This document shows positions 8,146-17,123 of a stretch of 64,000 nt of DNA, in pieces. Origin of the DNA: Bact-08 sp964533215. GTDB lineage: Bacteria; Bacteroidota; Bacteroidia; Bacteroidales; UBA932. The DNA is taken from contig CAZHLJ010000003.1 in NCBI GenBank assembly GCA_964533215.1, forward strand, positions 62,001 to 126,000. The letters are read 5' to 3'. Position numbers and translations under genes: made by a program. Each line of letters opens with the position of its first letter. The first letter of the stretch is position 1. The notes beneath the pieces are model-generated. The model searched no databases, was not told the origin of the DNA, and worked only from the letters and a program-made list of their open reading frames with translations.

Positions 8146-8898
8146 TTAATTTCTGTTACCTGCAAATTTAGCCAACAACTTCAATATTTCCAGGTATAGC
8201 CATATTAAAGTAACCATTAATCCAAAGGCACCGTACCACTCCATGAATTTAGGAGCACCCTGGGCAGAAGCCTTTTCTATGAAGTCAAAATCCATCAATA
8301 GACTGAAAGCAGCAACACCAACAATTACCAGGCTTATTCCAATGCTTAACGGACTGCTGTTGTGCAGCATCGTCAGGTTAACTCCAAAGAGTGAGAGAAT
8401 CATTGTAGAGATGTAATAAAGAGCGATAGTACCAATTGCAATCATCATTATCCTTGCAAATTTGCCGTCAACCTTGATTATCCTTGTCCTGTAAATAAGA
8501 AGCATAACTATTGCGGTGAGCATTGTAAGCAGTGTGGCATTCATTACAATGCCTGGAGCACTCTTTGCAAATGCCTGACTGAAAATAGCAGAAATGCCTC
8601 CAAGAAATAACCCTTCAAGGACAGCATAGATCGGAGCCAGATATTGAGCCCATATCGGCTTAAAACTGATTATCATCGCCAAAACGAAACCTCCAATTGC
8701 ACCTCCAAGAAGCCATGGCTGAACAGATGCAGGATTGATTGCCTCATATGCAACTTTCCATGTGTACATTGCACCTGCAAAAACCATGAAAATCAAAATA
8801 AGGGATTTGAGAGCAGTCCCTTGAACTGTCATAACACCTGTATTTTCTGCTGTTACAGTGTTTCTGAAAACTTTTTCACTTAAAACCGGATTTGCCAT
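8146..8898 (-). CDS. Bax inhibitor-1/YccA-family membrane protein
   Basis: The 250-residue protein has seven hydrophobic helices between residues 28 and 245 and the BI-1 features GLFLGGISAIF and LLMDFDFIEKASAQGAPKFMEWYGAFGL near the C-terminus, where family members carry the acidic residues of the pH-sensing pore. Bacterial members are inner-membrane proteins linked to calcium leak or to protease control (YccA with FtsH). It ends 2 nt before the -33 element of the rpmE2 promoter, so it is transcribed just upstream of rpmE2. The exact role here is unknown. Confidence 0.87.
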   Translation of the reverse strand: MANPVLSEKVFRNTVTAENTGVMTVQGTALKSLILIFMVFAGAMYTWKVAYEAINPASVQPWLLGGAIGGFVLAMIISFKPIWAQYLAPIYAVLEGLFLGGISAIFSQAFAKSAPGIVMNATLLTMLTAIVMLLIYRTRIIKVDGKFARIMMIAIGTIALYYISTMILSLFGVNLTMLHNSSPLSIGISLVIVGVAAFSLLMDFDFIEKASAQGAPKFMEWYGAFGLMVTLIWLYLEILKLLAKFAGNRN

Positions 8899-8927
8899 TT
8901 AAATCTTAATTATGTTTTGAATTCATC

Positions 8928-10154
8928 CTATTTACATCTGTACATCTGTTCGTCGTATAGAAGGAATTTCTTGGCCTTCCTTATCCATTTCTGTTCTTCG
9001 ACTTTCATATGCTCCTTTATCTTTTCCCACTCTTGCTCTCCTTTTACGTAATCTATAAGAAGTTTGTCGCCGAGTAGCAATTCAATTGCACTTTTTTCGT
9101 TGCCGGACTCATATTTGCCTTGCAGTAATGAAAACTCTTTGCAGTTGTCAGATATGAATCGGATGATGCGCAAATTATGTGCCAACGAATGATACTGCAC
9201 TCCTGGCACAGGTATAAGCTGAAAACCGAAGCAAGTTTCACCCGCATACTTGTGGAATGTAGGGATGAATTTCTGCCAGCGGATATATACTGCAGGGTCG
9301 TGAATAGGGTGCTCTGGATCATTCCAGTTTTTATAACCTCCTTTACGATTGTAATTTATGAGGCTGCTCATAAATGGTGAGCCAAATTGTTCAAAAGGAC
9401 GGGTTGTCCCTCTGCCTTCACTTATGTTTGTTCCCTCCCACAATGCCTGGCCACTGTAAAAATGGCAGGTGAATAGCCCTGGAATGTTTGGAGACGGAGG
9501 TATACTCCATGGCATAAGGTCCTTGGAAATCTTCCCTGAAGTGTATGAGATGATGTGAAGCGGGAACTTGGCGTTAATCTCGTTGTACATCATATATGCA
9601 AATTCTCCTATTGTGAGGCCATGCCTATGTGTTATACCCTCTATTCCTATGAATGAGGCATATTCAGGGCGCAGCATTGACCCTTCTACTTGACGTCCGG
9701 CAGGATTAATCCTGTCTACGATGTATACCGGAAGGTTGAGGTTCTCCTTCTTGAGTAATTTGAATAAATTAAATATTGTGGAGTTGAAAGTATAATATCT
9801 AGATCCAACATCCTGAAGTTCAATAATCAAACCATCAATATCTTTCAGTTTTTTTACAGGAACAGATAGAGAGTCTTCAGTCGAACCATAAAGCGAAACA
9901 AACTCACACTTGCCAAGGCCAAGATCTTTGTAAGCCTCAGTCTTGTCTAGCTTGACCTGATCCTGAAGCTCTCCGAAAAGGCCATGCTCAGGCATGAAAA
10001 CTCTTTTAAGAACGCCCTTGTTTGCCAGTGTCTCAAATAGGTACTCGCCGGTTTCAGGATGCCATGCAACATGGTTGCACAGTAAGGCCAATTTTCCACT
10101 TCTCAGGATAGTATCGGGCTGTTCCAGCAATGGGGTAGTTCTGAACGAAAACAT
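8928..10154 (-). CDS. NamZ-like exo-beta-N-acetylmuramidase (DUF1343)
   Basis: The 408-residue protein belongs to the DUF1343 (GH171) family: LLCNHVAW, PEHGLFGELQD, IIELQDVGSRYYTFNST, NPAGR, PPSPNIPGL and EGTNISEGRGTTRPFEQFGSPF are all visible. Characterised members release MurNAc from the non-reducing ends of peptidoglycan fragments. No signal peptide or lipobox precedes the domain (it starts MFSFRTTPLLEQ), so this copy looks cytoplasmic and may act in muropeptide recycling. The gene lies 11 nt after the phosphohexomutase gene on the same strand, so the two are probably co-transcribed in amino-sugar metabolism. Confidence 0.88.
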   Translation of the reverse strand: MFSFRTTPLLEQPDTILRSGKLALLCNHVAWHPETGEYLFETLANKGVLKRVFMPEHGLFGELQDQVKLDKTEAYKDLGLGKCEFVSLYGSTEDSLSVPVKKLKDIDGLIIELQDVGSRYYTFNSTIFNLFKLLKKENLNLPVYIVDRINPAGRQVEGSMLRPEYASFIGIEGITHRHGLTIGEFAYMMYNEINAKFPLHIISYTSGKISKDLMPWSIPPSPNIPGLFTCHFYSGQALWEGTNISEGRGTTRPFEQFGSPFMSSLINYNRKGGYKNWNDPEHPIHDPAVYIRWQKFIPTFHKYAGETCFGFQLIPVPGVQYHSLAHNLRIIRFISDNCKEFSLLQGKYESGNEKSAIELLLGDKLLIDYVKGEQEWEKIKEHMKVEEQKWIRKAKKFLLYDEQMYRCK

Positions 10155-10165
10155 AATGCTCGGTA

Positions 10166-11557
10166 TTAATTAATGATTTTGTTGATTTTTTCAATTACCT
10201 CTTTGGCAATGCTATCCGCAGCCTCTTCTGAAGGTGCCTCAGCATATATCCTTATTATAGGCTCTGTATTGGACTTCCGTAGGTGAACCCATTTCTTCTC
10301 CTTGTCAAAATCCACCTTTACGCCATCGATGTCAGTGACACGATACTCCTTGTAAACTTCTTTTATTTTACGAAGTATTTCGTCAACATCCACTTTTGGA
10401 GAGAGGTCTATACGGTTTTTTGAGATAAAATAGGGGGGGTATGTTTTTTTCAGACTTGTGGCAGTGCATTTTTTCTGTGCGAGGGAACTAAGGAACAATG
10501 CTGTCCCGATCAGGGCGTCCCTTCCATAGTGAAGGTCAGGAAAAATAACTCCGCCGTTTCCCTCTCCTCCAATAACGGCAGAAACACGCTTCATCTCCTT
10601 GACAACGTTTACTTCACCAACAGCAGATGCATAGTAGCTGCAGCCTGCATTTTCGGTTACGTCTCTCAATGCTCTTGATGATGACAGGTTTGATACTGTA
10701 CTTCCCTTTTTATGACATAGAATATAGTCAGCAACAGCAACAAGAGTATATTCCTCTCCAAAAGGCTTTCCGTCTTCACAGATAAGTGCAAGTCTGTCTA
10801 CATCAGGATCGACTGCAATTCCTAAATCGGCACCCTCTGATATTACCTTTGAGGACAACTCTGTAAGGTGTTCCGGGAGTGGTTCAGGGTTATGGGCAAA
10901 ATGTCCGTCAGGATGACAGTTTATTCCTATACATGTGACACCCAAGGCTTCCAGAAGAGCAGGCATTACTAAACCACCAACCGAGTTGACAGGATCCAGA
11001 ACAACTTTAAAACCTGCTCTGTAAATTGCCTCTGTATCTACAAGTGGATGGGAAAGTACCGCTTCTATGTGTTTTTGTGCAAAATCCTTAGTCGAGAGTG
11101 TCCCTATCTTGTCAACAAAAGAAAAATCGAAATTTTCAGCCTCTGCCGTCCTAAGCAGCAAATCACCATCCTCGGCATTCAGGAATTCTCCGTTTTCGTC
11201 TAAAAGCTTAAGTGCATTCCATTGTTTTGGATTGTGAGATGCTGTGAGAATAATCCCACCATCGGCTCCTTCAAAAGTGACAGCCATCTCAACAGTAGGA
11301 GTCGAGGCTAGCCCTGCATTCACGACATCGATTCCGCAGGCCATAAGAGTTCCGCATACAAGCTGATCTACCATTTCTCCAGATATACGGGCATCTCTCC
11401 CGACAACCACTTTGTATCTCTCTTTATCTCCCATTCTGGCTTTCAGAAGAGTTGAGTATGCAGCAATAAACTTAACTGTATCTATTGGAGTAAGGGCATT
11501 TCCTGTTTTGCCACCTATGGTTCCCCTTATCCCTGATATAGATTTTATTAGTGTCAT
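10166..11557 (-). CDS. glmM: Phosphoglucosamine mutase-type phosphohexomutase
   Basis: The 463-residue enzyme has the four-domain layout of alpha-D-phosphohexomutases. TASHNP holds the phosphoserine (Ser107), DPDVDR (Asp250, Asp252, Asp254) binds magnesium, GGEGNGG is the sugar-binding loop and RKSNTEP is the phosphate site. The N-terminal ISGIRGTIGG and overall length fit bacterial GlmM, which turns glucosamine-6-phosphate into glucosamine-1-phosphate for UDP-GlcNAc. Pairing with a NamZ-like gene supports a cell-wall sugar role. A phosphomannomutase role cannot be excluded by motifs alone; a second, longer mutase is at 55837. Confidence 0.85.
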   Translation of the reverse strand: MTLIKSISGIRGTIGGKTGNALTPIDTVKFIAAYSTLLKARMGDKERYKVVVGRDARISGEMVDQLVCGTLMACGIDVVNAGLASTPTVEMAVTFEGADGGIILTASHNPKQWNALKLLDENGEFLNAEDGDLLLRTAEAENFDFSFVDKIGTLSTKDFAQKHIEAVLSHPLVDTEAIYRAGFKVVLDPVNSVGGLVMPALLEALGVTCIGINCHPDGHFAHNPEPLPEHLTELSSKVISEGADLGIAVDPDVDRLALICEDGKPFGEEYTLVAVADYILCHKKGSTVSNLSSSRALRDVTENAGCSYYASAVGEVNVVKEMKRVSAVIGGEGNGGVIFPDLHYGRDALIGTALFLSSLAQKKCTATSLKKTYPPYFISKNRIDLSPKVDVDEILRKIKEVYKEYRVTDIDGVKVDFDKEKKWVHLRKSNTEPIIRIYAEAPSEEAADSIAKEVIEKINKIIN

Positions 11558-11630
11558 AAATTTGATGAATTATAGCTGTTTTATTAGTCTAAATAACCGT
11601 GTCAAGGTAGTGATTTTTGCAATAATGCCC

Positions 11631-11662
11631 AAAAAAAGCGCCCAAAATAGGACGCTTTTTTT
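11631..11662 (-). terminator. Terminator of the methylmalonyl-CoA decarboxylase region
   Basis: A hairpin with GCGTCC and GGGCGC arms (one mismatch) around a 6-nt loop is flanked by seven A and seven T residues, so it could work on either strand. It lies between the glmM start and the end of the decarboxylase operon. On the minus strand it would stop transcription arriving from 11697. Confidence 0.75.
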
Positions 11663-11696
11663 ATAAAATCGAAATCGATGTGAATTCGTTTCGAAA

Positions 11697-12854
11697 CTAT
11701 GATAGGAATCCAAGCAATATACCGGCGGCGACTGCACTGCCAATTACACCTGCAACATTTGGACCCATTGCATGCATAAGCAGGTAGTTTGTCTTATCAT
11801 ACTGCCGGCCAATCTGATTTGATACTCTGGCGGCAGCCGGAACAGCTGATACACCTGCATTTCCAATCAGCGGATTAACTTTGTTGCCCTCCTTCAGGAA
11901 CAGGTTTAGTATCTTTACAAATGAAACGCCACCGAAAGTTGCAATAAAGAACGACATAGCTCCAAGGAAGAATATGTACACAGATTGAAGTTGAAGGAAT
12001 TTGTCTGCCTGGGTTGATGCTCCTACGGTAAGTCCGATAAGGATTGTAATTACATCAATAAGCGGTCCTCTTGCTGTCTCTGCCAATCTGCGGGTAACGC
12101 CACTCTCTTTCAATAAATTTCCAAAGAATAGCATACCTAACAGAGGAAGAGCTGATGGTACCACAAAACCTGTTAATAGAAATCCTATAATAGGGAATAG
12201 TATTTTTTCAGTCTGAGATACAGCTCTAGGGGCTTTCATCCTTATCAGCCTTTCCTTCTTTGTTGTAAGTAGCCTCATAACCGGAGGTTGAATCACAGGG
12301 ACCAGTGCCATATACGAATATGCTGATACTGCAATTGCTCCAACTAAGTCAGGTGCCAGCCTTGATGAGAGGAATATGGCTGTAGGGCCATCTGCTCCAC
12401 CAATTATACCGATAGCTGCTGCATCGGTAGCTGAAAATCCCAGCCATAATGCTATAGCATATGCGCCGAAAATACCCAATTGGGCAGCGGCACCTACAAG
12501 TAGAAGCTTAGGGTTGGATATAAGGGCAGAAAAGTCTGTCATTGCACCTATTCCAAGGAATATCAATGGTGGATACCAGCCCTTTATTACACCTTGATAT
12601 AAGATGTTGAACACAGAGCCTTCTTCATAAACGCCAATCTCCATTCCAGGGAAGAACGGAATGTTTCCTACTATTATTCCAAACCCGATAGGAACCAAAA
12701 GCATTGGTTCCCAACCTTTTTTAATTGCAAGATAAATAAAAATGCAGCCAATAACTATCATCATGAAGTTACCAAACTCTGCATTAGCAAACCCGGTATA
12801 TTGAAGGAACTGGTTTACATTTTCACTTAACATTGAAAAAATACCTGTATCCAT
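11697..12854 (-). CDS. mmdB: Na+-pumping decarboxylase beta subunit (MmdB/OadB family)
   Basis: The 385-residue integral membrane protein has about ten helices and the conserved beta-subunit segments GIIGGADGPTAIFLSSRLAP and SVYIFFLGAMSFFIATFGGV, with NAGVSAVPAAARVSNQIG and HAMGPNVAGVIGSAVAAG near the C-terminus. This subunit decarboxylates carboxybiotin and couples the reaction to Na+ export across the inner membrane. It is the last gene of a minus-strand operon with the biotin carrier, an OadG-type subunit, the carboxyltransferase and methylmalonyl-CoA epimerase, so methylmalonyl-CoA is the likely substrate. Confidence 0.94.
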   Translation of the reverse strand: MDTGIFSMLSENVNQFLQYTGFANAEFGNFMMIVIGCIFIYLAIKKGWEPMLLVPIGFGIIVGNIPFFPGMEIGVYEEGSVFNILYQGVIKGWYPPLIFLGIGAMTDFSALISNPKLLLVGAAAQLGIFGAYAIALWLGFSATDAAAIGIIGGADGPTAIFLSSRLAPDLVGAIAVSAYSYMALVPVIQPPVMRLLTTKKERLIRMKAPRAVSQTEKILFPIIGFLLTGFVVPSALPLLGMLFFGNLLKESGVTRRLAETARGPLIDVITILIGLTVGASTQADKFLQLQSVYIFFLGAMSFFIATFGGVSFVKILNLFLKEGNKVNPLIGNAGVSAVPAAARVSNQIGRQYDKTNYLLMHAMGPNVAGVIGSAVAAGILLGFLS

Positions 12855-12878
12855 ATCATCCTGTTATTAGAGGTTTGT

Positions 12879-13316
12879 TTATCCTAAAGTTACAAGAGTG
12901 GCGCCTTCCAAAACAGAGTCGCCCACGTTGATCTTAATATCTGTTACCTTTCCATCTGCGCTCGCTTCAATTACATTCTCCATTTTCATTGCCTCGAGTA
13001 CCAATATTTTCTGACCTTTTTTAACATCATCACCCACCTTTACTGCGATTGAAAGTATTACACCTGGAAGTGGAGAGGTTACTGCAACTCCGCTGCCGGA
13101 TGCTGCCGGAGCCTTTACTGTGGTTGTAGGTTTCGAAACAGTGCTCTGAATAGGAGATGAGACTGCTTTAGGTGCTGAGACAGTTTTCTTTACTGGTCTG
13201 TCAATTTCAACTTTAAAAGGGGTACCATTGACCTCAACTTCAGCAATGTTATCCTCTATATCGGTAATAGTGACAGCATAGTCATTACCGTTTATTTTTA
13301 GTTTATATTCTTTCAT
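12879..13316 (-). CDS. mmdC: Biotin carrier subunit of methylmalonyl-CoA decarboxylase
   Basis: The 145-residue protein starts with a small beta domain (1-40), has a flexible linker rich in P, V, S, T and A (about 41-75) and ends in a biotinyl domain with EAMKMEN, where Lys111 carries biotin. It should carry the carboxyl group from the carboxyltransferase to the membrane beta subunit. I chose the ATG at 13316, which starts MKEYKLKING as relatives do; the open frame reaches 13403, but that extension runs into the preceding gene. Confidence 0.94.
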   Translation of the reverse strand: MKEYKLKINGNDYAVTITDIEDNIAEVEVNGTPFKVEIDRPVKKTVSAPKAVSSPIQSTVSKPTTTVKAPAASGSGVAVTSPLPGVILSIAVKVGDDVKKGQKILVLEAMKMENVIEASADGKVTDIKINVGDSVLEGATLVTLG

Positions 13317-13335
13317 ATCTATTAAGCTTATTGAA

Positions 13336-14241
13336 TTATTTTTTATTAGGAGTTTCGCGGAGTGTGTAGATCTTTGAACTCCATGGAGAGTAATTTCTGG
13401 CAACTTTTGAAATTGTCAGGACAGTGTTTTCCACATCATGCTCTTCATTGTCGTTATCCATAACATATGCATGGATAGCAAGTGAGATTGCAGCATAAAC
13501 TTCTGCAGAAGTATCCTCAACCTTTACAGAATTTGGTTTTTCCATGTCTGCTGTGGCGACCTCGGCTCTCTCCTGGCTTTTACGTTTATGATACTTGCCT
13601 ACATACCTGAATACTATGTAAAGAGCAATCAAGGCAAGGAATACTATCGACATGGCAGTGATAGACATGATGATTCCTGAAGGATCCTTTTCTTTCATTG
13701 CCACACCAGAGGATTCAAGGTCTGAATTTGCATTCATTGAGCAAGGTGAAGTCTTGGACATTACCTGCCAGCCCTCTTTGCCGTCTGATATACGGCCATA
13801 TGAAGCATTTGTGTCCAGTTTGTCGTGCGGAATCTTTACTCTGTCAATGATTGTCTTGCCATCTGAGCCAACAAATATTATCTCATTGGTACTGTCTAAA
13901 GAGAAATTAACATGAAAATTTCCGTTTTCAGGCTTATTGTCAGCCCAGAACAATACAAATTGTCTTGGTTCAACCATGGTGTTAGCATCCCCTTTGGGAA
14001 TGACAAACTTTGTAAGGTTGTTGGGGTCATTTGTCAAGAAGCATCCACCTATGTTTACTGTACCATAAGAAGAGTTGAATAGTTCTATCCAACTACCTTT
14101 ATTCCCAAAATCATCTTCGATATTATCGGTATTTATTACTAAAAATTCATTAATACGGATATCTCCTTGAGTTTGAGCATTAAGATTTAGCCCTGTAACC
14201 AATAAACCCAGCAACAAAAATATTTTATATATTTTCTTCAT
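13336..14241 (-). CDS. LTD-OadG fusion, gamma subunit of Na+-pump decarboxylase
   Basis: The 301-residue protein begins with a signal peptide (about 1-22, ending LNLNAQ). A lamin-tail-type beta domain follows (about 27-165: INEFLVINTDN, GSWIELFNSS, GGCFLTNDPNN). A single helix at about 190-212 comes next, then a cytoplasmic tail ending in ARNYSPWSSKIYTLRETP, the OadG-like C-terminus. Ordinary gamma subunits are short one-helix assembly proteins; here the periplasmic side carries an extra adhesive-type domain. Its place between the carboxyltransferase and biotin-carrier genes supports the subunit role. What the LTD binds is unknown. Confidence 0.85.
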   Translation of the reverse strand: MKKIYKIFLLLGLLVTGLNLNAQTQGDIRINEFLVINTDNIEDDFGNKGSWIELFNSSYGTVNIGGCFLTNDPNNLTKFVIPKGDANTMVEPRQFVLFWADNKPENGNFHVNFSLDSTNEIIFVGSDGKTIIDRVKIPHDKLDTNASYGRISDGKEGWQVMSKTSPCSMNANSDLESSGVAMKEKDPSGIIMSITAMSIVFLALIALYIVFRYVGKYHKRKSQERAEVATADMEKPNSVKVEDTSAEVYAAISLAIHAYVMDNDNEEHDVENTVLTISKVARNYSPWSSKIYTLRETPNKK

Positions 14242-14260
14242 CTTTTTGTTGTTTAATTAA

Positions 14261-15814
14261 TTATAGAGGCAGATTGTCATGCTTCTTGGCTGGATTTGTC
14301 AATTTTTTTGTTGCCAGTTGCTGAAGAGCTCTGATAATACGGAAACGGGTATTTCTTGGCTCAATCACATCGTCGATATAACCATAGCGTGCTGCATTGT
14401 ATGGGTTGGCAAATGCATCTCTGTACTCTTTCTCCTTTTGAGCAGAGAAAGCTGCAGGATCTTCAGCGCTTGCAACCTCTTTTCCGAATAGAACTTCAAT
14501 AGCTCCTGAAGGACCCATTACTGCAATCTCGGCATTTGGCCAAGCGTAGTTGATATCGCCACGTAGGTGCTTGCTGCTCATAACGCAATAAGCTCCACCA
14601 TATGATTTACGAAGAGTGATTGTAACTTTTGGAACAGTAGCTTCACCATAAGCATAAAGGAGTTTCGCTCCATGAAGGATAATTCCGCCATATTCCTGTT
14701 GAGTTCCTGGCAAGAAGCCTGGTACGTCTACAAGGGTCACAAGAGGAATGTTGAATGCATCGCAGAAACGTACGAAACGAGCTGCCTTTCTTGAAGCACT
14801 GTTATCCAGAACTCCGGCAAGCACTTTAGGCTGGTTTGCAACAATACCTACAGATGTTCCATTGAAATGGGCAAAACCTACAATAATGTTTTTAGCATAA
14901 TCTTGGTGAACTTCAAGGAATTTTCCATCGTCTACGATTGCTCCGATAACCTCGTACATATCGTATGGCTTGTTAGGACTGTCAGGAATGATTTCGTTAA
15001 GGGAATCTTCCAGTCGGTCTATAGGGTCCTCGGTTGGAACAACAGGAGCCTCTTCAAGATTGTTCTGTGGAAGATAGCTGAGAAGTTCTCTTATTATTCT
15101 GATACCCTCTTCTTCTGAATCTACCGCAAACTGAGCAACACCGCTCTTAGTTGCATGAACTGATGCACCACCCAGATTCTCTTGGTTTACATCTTCGCCT
15201 GTTACGGTCTTTACTACCTTAGGACCTGTTAGGAACATATAGCTGGTTCCCTTTGTCATAAGGATAAAGTCTGTCAGGGCTGGAGAATATACGGCACCAC
15301 CTGCACAAGGGCCAAAGATTGCAGAGATCTGTGGGATCACACCTGAAGCAAGAATGTTACGCTGGAAGATCTCTGCATAACCTGCAAGGGCATTTACACC
15401 CTCCTGTATACGAGCTCCGCCGGAGTCATTTATTCCTATTACAGGAGCACCCATCTTCATAGCCTGATCCATTACTTTACAGATTTTCATAGCCAGACTC
15501 TCTGAAAGAGAACCTCCGAAAACGGTAAAGTCCTGTGCATAGACATAAATCAATCTTCCTTCAACAGTTCCATATCCAGTTACTACTCCATCTCCCAGGA
15601 AAGTTGTTTTTTCCATTCCGAAGTTTGTACATCTGTGTGTCACAAACATATCATATTCTTCAAAACTTCCCTCGTCAAGTAGCATTCCTATCCTTTCACG
15701 GGCAGTATATTTACCTTTTTCGTGTTGAGAGTCAATTCTTTTTTGACCACCTCCCAAACGCGCTTTTTCACGAAGTTGAATCAGCGCTTTAACTTGTTCA
15801 AGTTGTTGGCTCAT
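14261..15814 (-). CDS. mmdA: Methylmalonyl-CoA decarboxylase carboxyltransferase alpha subunit
   Basis: The 517-residue enzyme has the two crotonase-like halves of acyl-CoA carboxyltransferases. NDSGGARIQEGVNAL and FGPCAGGAVYSPALTDF form one oxyanion region; LVDVPGFLPGTQQEYGGII and TITLRKSYGGAYCVMSSKHL form the other. It moves the carboxyl group of methylmalonyl-CoA to biotin. Propionyl-CoA carboxylase beta subunits are close relatives, but the beta-type membrane subunit and carrier genes downstream, and the epimerase upstream, point to the Na+-pumping decarboxylase. The cytoplasmic enzyme yields propionyl-CoA, which fits a propionate-forming fermenter. Confidence 0.93.
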   Translation of the reverse strand: MSQQLEQVKALIQLREKARLGGGQKRIDSQHEKGKYTARERIGMLLDEGSFEEYDMFVTHRCTNFGMEKTTFLGDGVVTGYGTVEGRLIYVYAQDFTVFGGSLSESLAMKICKVMDQAMKMGAPVIGINDSGGARIQEGVNALAGYAEIFQRNILASGVIPQISAIFGPCAGGAVYSPALTDFILMTKGTSYMFLTGPKVVKTVTGEDVNQENLGGASVHATKSGVAQFAVDSEEEGIRIIRELLSYLPQNNLEEAPVVPTEDPIDRLEDSLNEIIPDSPNKPYDMYEVIGAIVDDGKFLEVHQDYAKNIIVGFAHFNGTSVGIVANQPKVLAGVLDNSASRKAARFVRFCDAFNIPLVTLVDVPGFLPGTQQEYGGIILHGAKLLYAYGEATVPKVTITLRKSYGGAYCVMSSKHLRGDINYAWPNAEIAVMGPSGAIEVLFGKEVASAEDPAAFSAQKEKEYRDAFANPYNAARYGYIDDVIEPRNTRFRIIRALQQLATKKLTNPAKKHDNLPL

Positions 15815-15847
15815 TGTATATTATTTGTTAAATTTTAAATATTCGGA

Positions 15848-16258
15848 TTATTTTGCACTTTCACATAGTTCGGTTAAAACGCCGATTGTAGATTTCGGGT
15901 GGAGAAAAGCAATCTTCAAACCTTCTGCACCATTTCTTGGAGCCTTGTCAATCACGCGCACACCTTTTGCAGAAAGTTCATCCAGACCATTCTGAACGCC
16001 ATCTTCTACGGCAAAAGCCACGTGGTGAACACCTTCACCTTTGTTTTCGATGAATTTTCCAACTGCTCCTTCCGGATCTGTGCTTTCCAGAAGCTCAATT
16101 TTGGTTTGTCCGATTTTGAAAAATGCAGTCTTGACTTTTTGGTCAGCGACTTCTTCAACAGCATAGCATTTAAGTCCGAGCATGTTTTCATAATAAGGAA
16201 TTGCTGTTTCAAGAGACTTAACGGCAATACCAATGTGCTCAATATGCGAGAGTTTCAT
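15848..16258 (-). CDS. mce: Methylmalonyl-CoA epimerase
   Basis: The 136-residue vicinal-oxygen-chelate protein has the family start LSHIEHIGIAVKSLETAIPY with a metal-binding histidine, then KIELLEST, GEGVHHVAFAVED and a final glutamate in GVLTELCE. It interconverts the R and S forms of methylmalonyl-CoA, supplying the form used by the decarboxylase. It is the first gene of the mmd operon, 33 nt before the carboxyltransferase gene, with a good promoter upstream. Confidence 0.95.
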   Translation of the reverse strand: MKLSHIEHIGIAVKSLETAIPYYENMLGLKCYAVEEVADQKVKTAFFKIGQTKIELLESTDPEGAVGKFIENKGEGVHHVAFAVEDGVQNGLDELSAKGVRVIDKAPRNGAEGLKIAFLHPKSTIGVLTELCESAK

Positions 16259-16311
16259 AAAAATATAAATTATTGATTATTAATAGTATGATTATTCGTT
16301 TAAATATCCGA

Positions 16312-16343
16312 CAAATGTATGAATTTAAATAAAGGATGCCAAA
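16312..16343 (-). promoter_or_regulatory. Promoter of the mce-mmd operon
   Basis: On the minus strand TTTG (16340-16343) precedes TACATTTG (16312-16319) by 20 nt, matching the Bacteroidales -33/-7 consensus. The -33 element overlaps the T-tract of the yebC terminator. The leader would be about 45-50 nt. Confidence 0.68.
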
Positions 16344-16370
16344 AAAAAAGCGATTGGTTTTCCAATCACT
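16341..16370 (-). terminator. Terminator of yebC
   Basis: On the minus strand a 9-bp stem (AGTGATTGG with CCAATCGCT) with an AAAA loop runs into nine T residues, 20 nt after the yebC stop. Confidence 0.88.
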
Positions 16371-16389
16371 TCCTTTTGTTTTCAGTCAA

Positions 16390-17106
16390 TTAATTTGCCA
16401 TTGTATGATATACATTCTGGACATCATCGTCGTTTTCGAACCGTTCGATGAGTTTTTCCAGTTCTACTTTTTGCTCGTCAGTCAGCTGTTTAAGCTCTAC
16501 TGTCGGTATTCTTTCAAAGCCACCGGATACGAGTTCAAAGCCTTTCTCCTCAATAAACTTCTGAATTGTTCCGTAGGACTCAAATGCTCCATAGATTACC
16601 ATCTCCTCCTCTTCCTGGAACACTTCATCTGCTCCATAATCTATCAATTCAAATTCCAACTCTTCCACATCTATAGGGGTTGCAGATTTGATTCTGAAGA
16701 CACACTTCCTTTCAAACATAAATTCCACACTTCCCTGAGTACCCAATGATCCGCCGAATTTATTGAAATAGCTTCTTACATTGGCAACAGTACGTGTTGA
16801 GTTATCCGTTGCTGTTTCAATAAGAAATGCTATTCCGTGAGGACCGTATCCTTCGTATACAATCTCTTTGTAATCGTTATGCTCTTTTTCAACCGCTCTC
16901 TTTATTGCCCTTTCGACATTGTCCTTTGGCATATTTTCTGAGCGGGCGGATTGAATAAGGACTCTCAGGCGTGGGTTATTTGCAGGATCTGTGCCACCAG
17001 ACTTGGCAGCCATAGTGATTTCCTTCCCCAATCTTGTGAAAACACGGGACATGTTGCCCCAACGTTTAAACTTTCTCTCTTTACGAAATTCAAATGCTCT
17101 TCCCAT
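16390..17106 (-). CDS. yebC: YebC/PmpR-family DNA- or ribosome-associated regulator
   Basis: The 238-residue protein has the YebC signature: MGRAFEFRKERKFKRWGNMS at the start, FTRLGKEITMAAKSGG, then NPRLRVLIQSARSENMPKDN. The middle segment IVYEGYGPHGIAFLIE and an acidic C-terminal half complete the fold. Members have been described as DNA-binding regulators and, more recently, as factors that help ribosomes at difficult proline motifs. Gene and TPR-protein gene upstream are 17 nt apart on one strand and probably share a transcript. Confidence 0.95.
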   Translation of the reverse strand: MGRAFEFRKERKFKRWGNMSRVFTRLGKEITMAAKSGGTDPANNPRLRVLIQSARSENMPKDNVERAIKRAVEKEHNDYKEIVYEGYGPHGIAFLIETATDNSTRTVANVRSYFNKFGGSLGTQGSVEFMFERKCVFRIKSATPIDVEELEFELIDYGADEVFQEEEEMVIYGAFESYGTIQKFIEEKGFELVSGGFERIPTVELKQLTDEQKVELEKLIERFENDDDVQNVYHTMAN

Positions 17107-17123
17107 ACCTTAATCAGACTCCT

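Noticed and set aside
13317..13403. N-terminal extension of the biotin carrier
   Set aside because: It overlaps the end of the OadG-type gene and lacks the family start MKEYKLKING.
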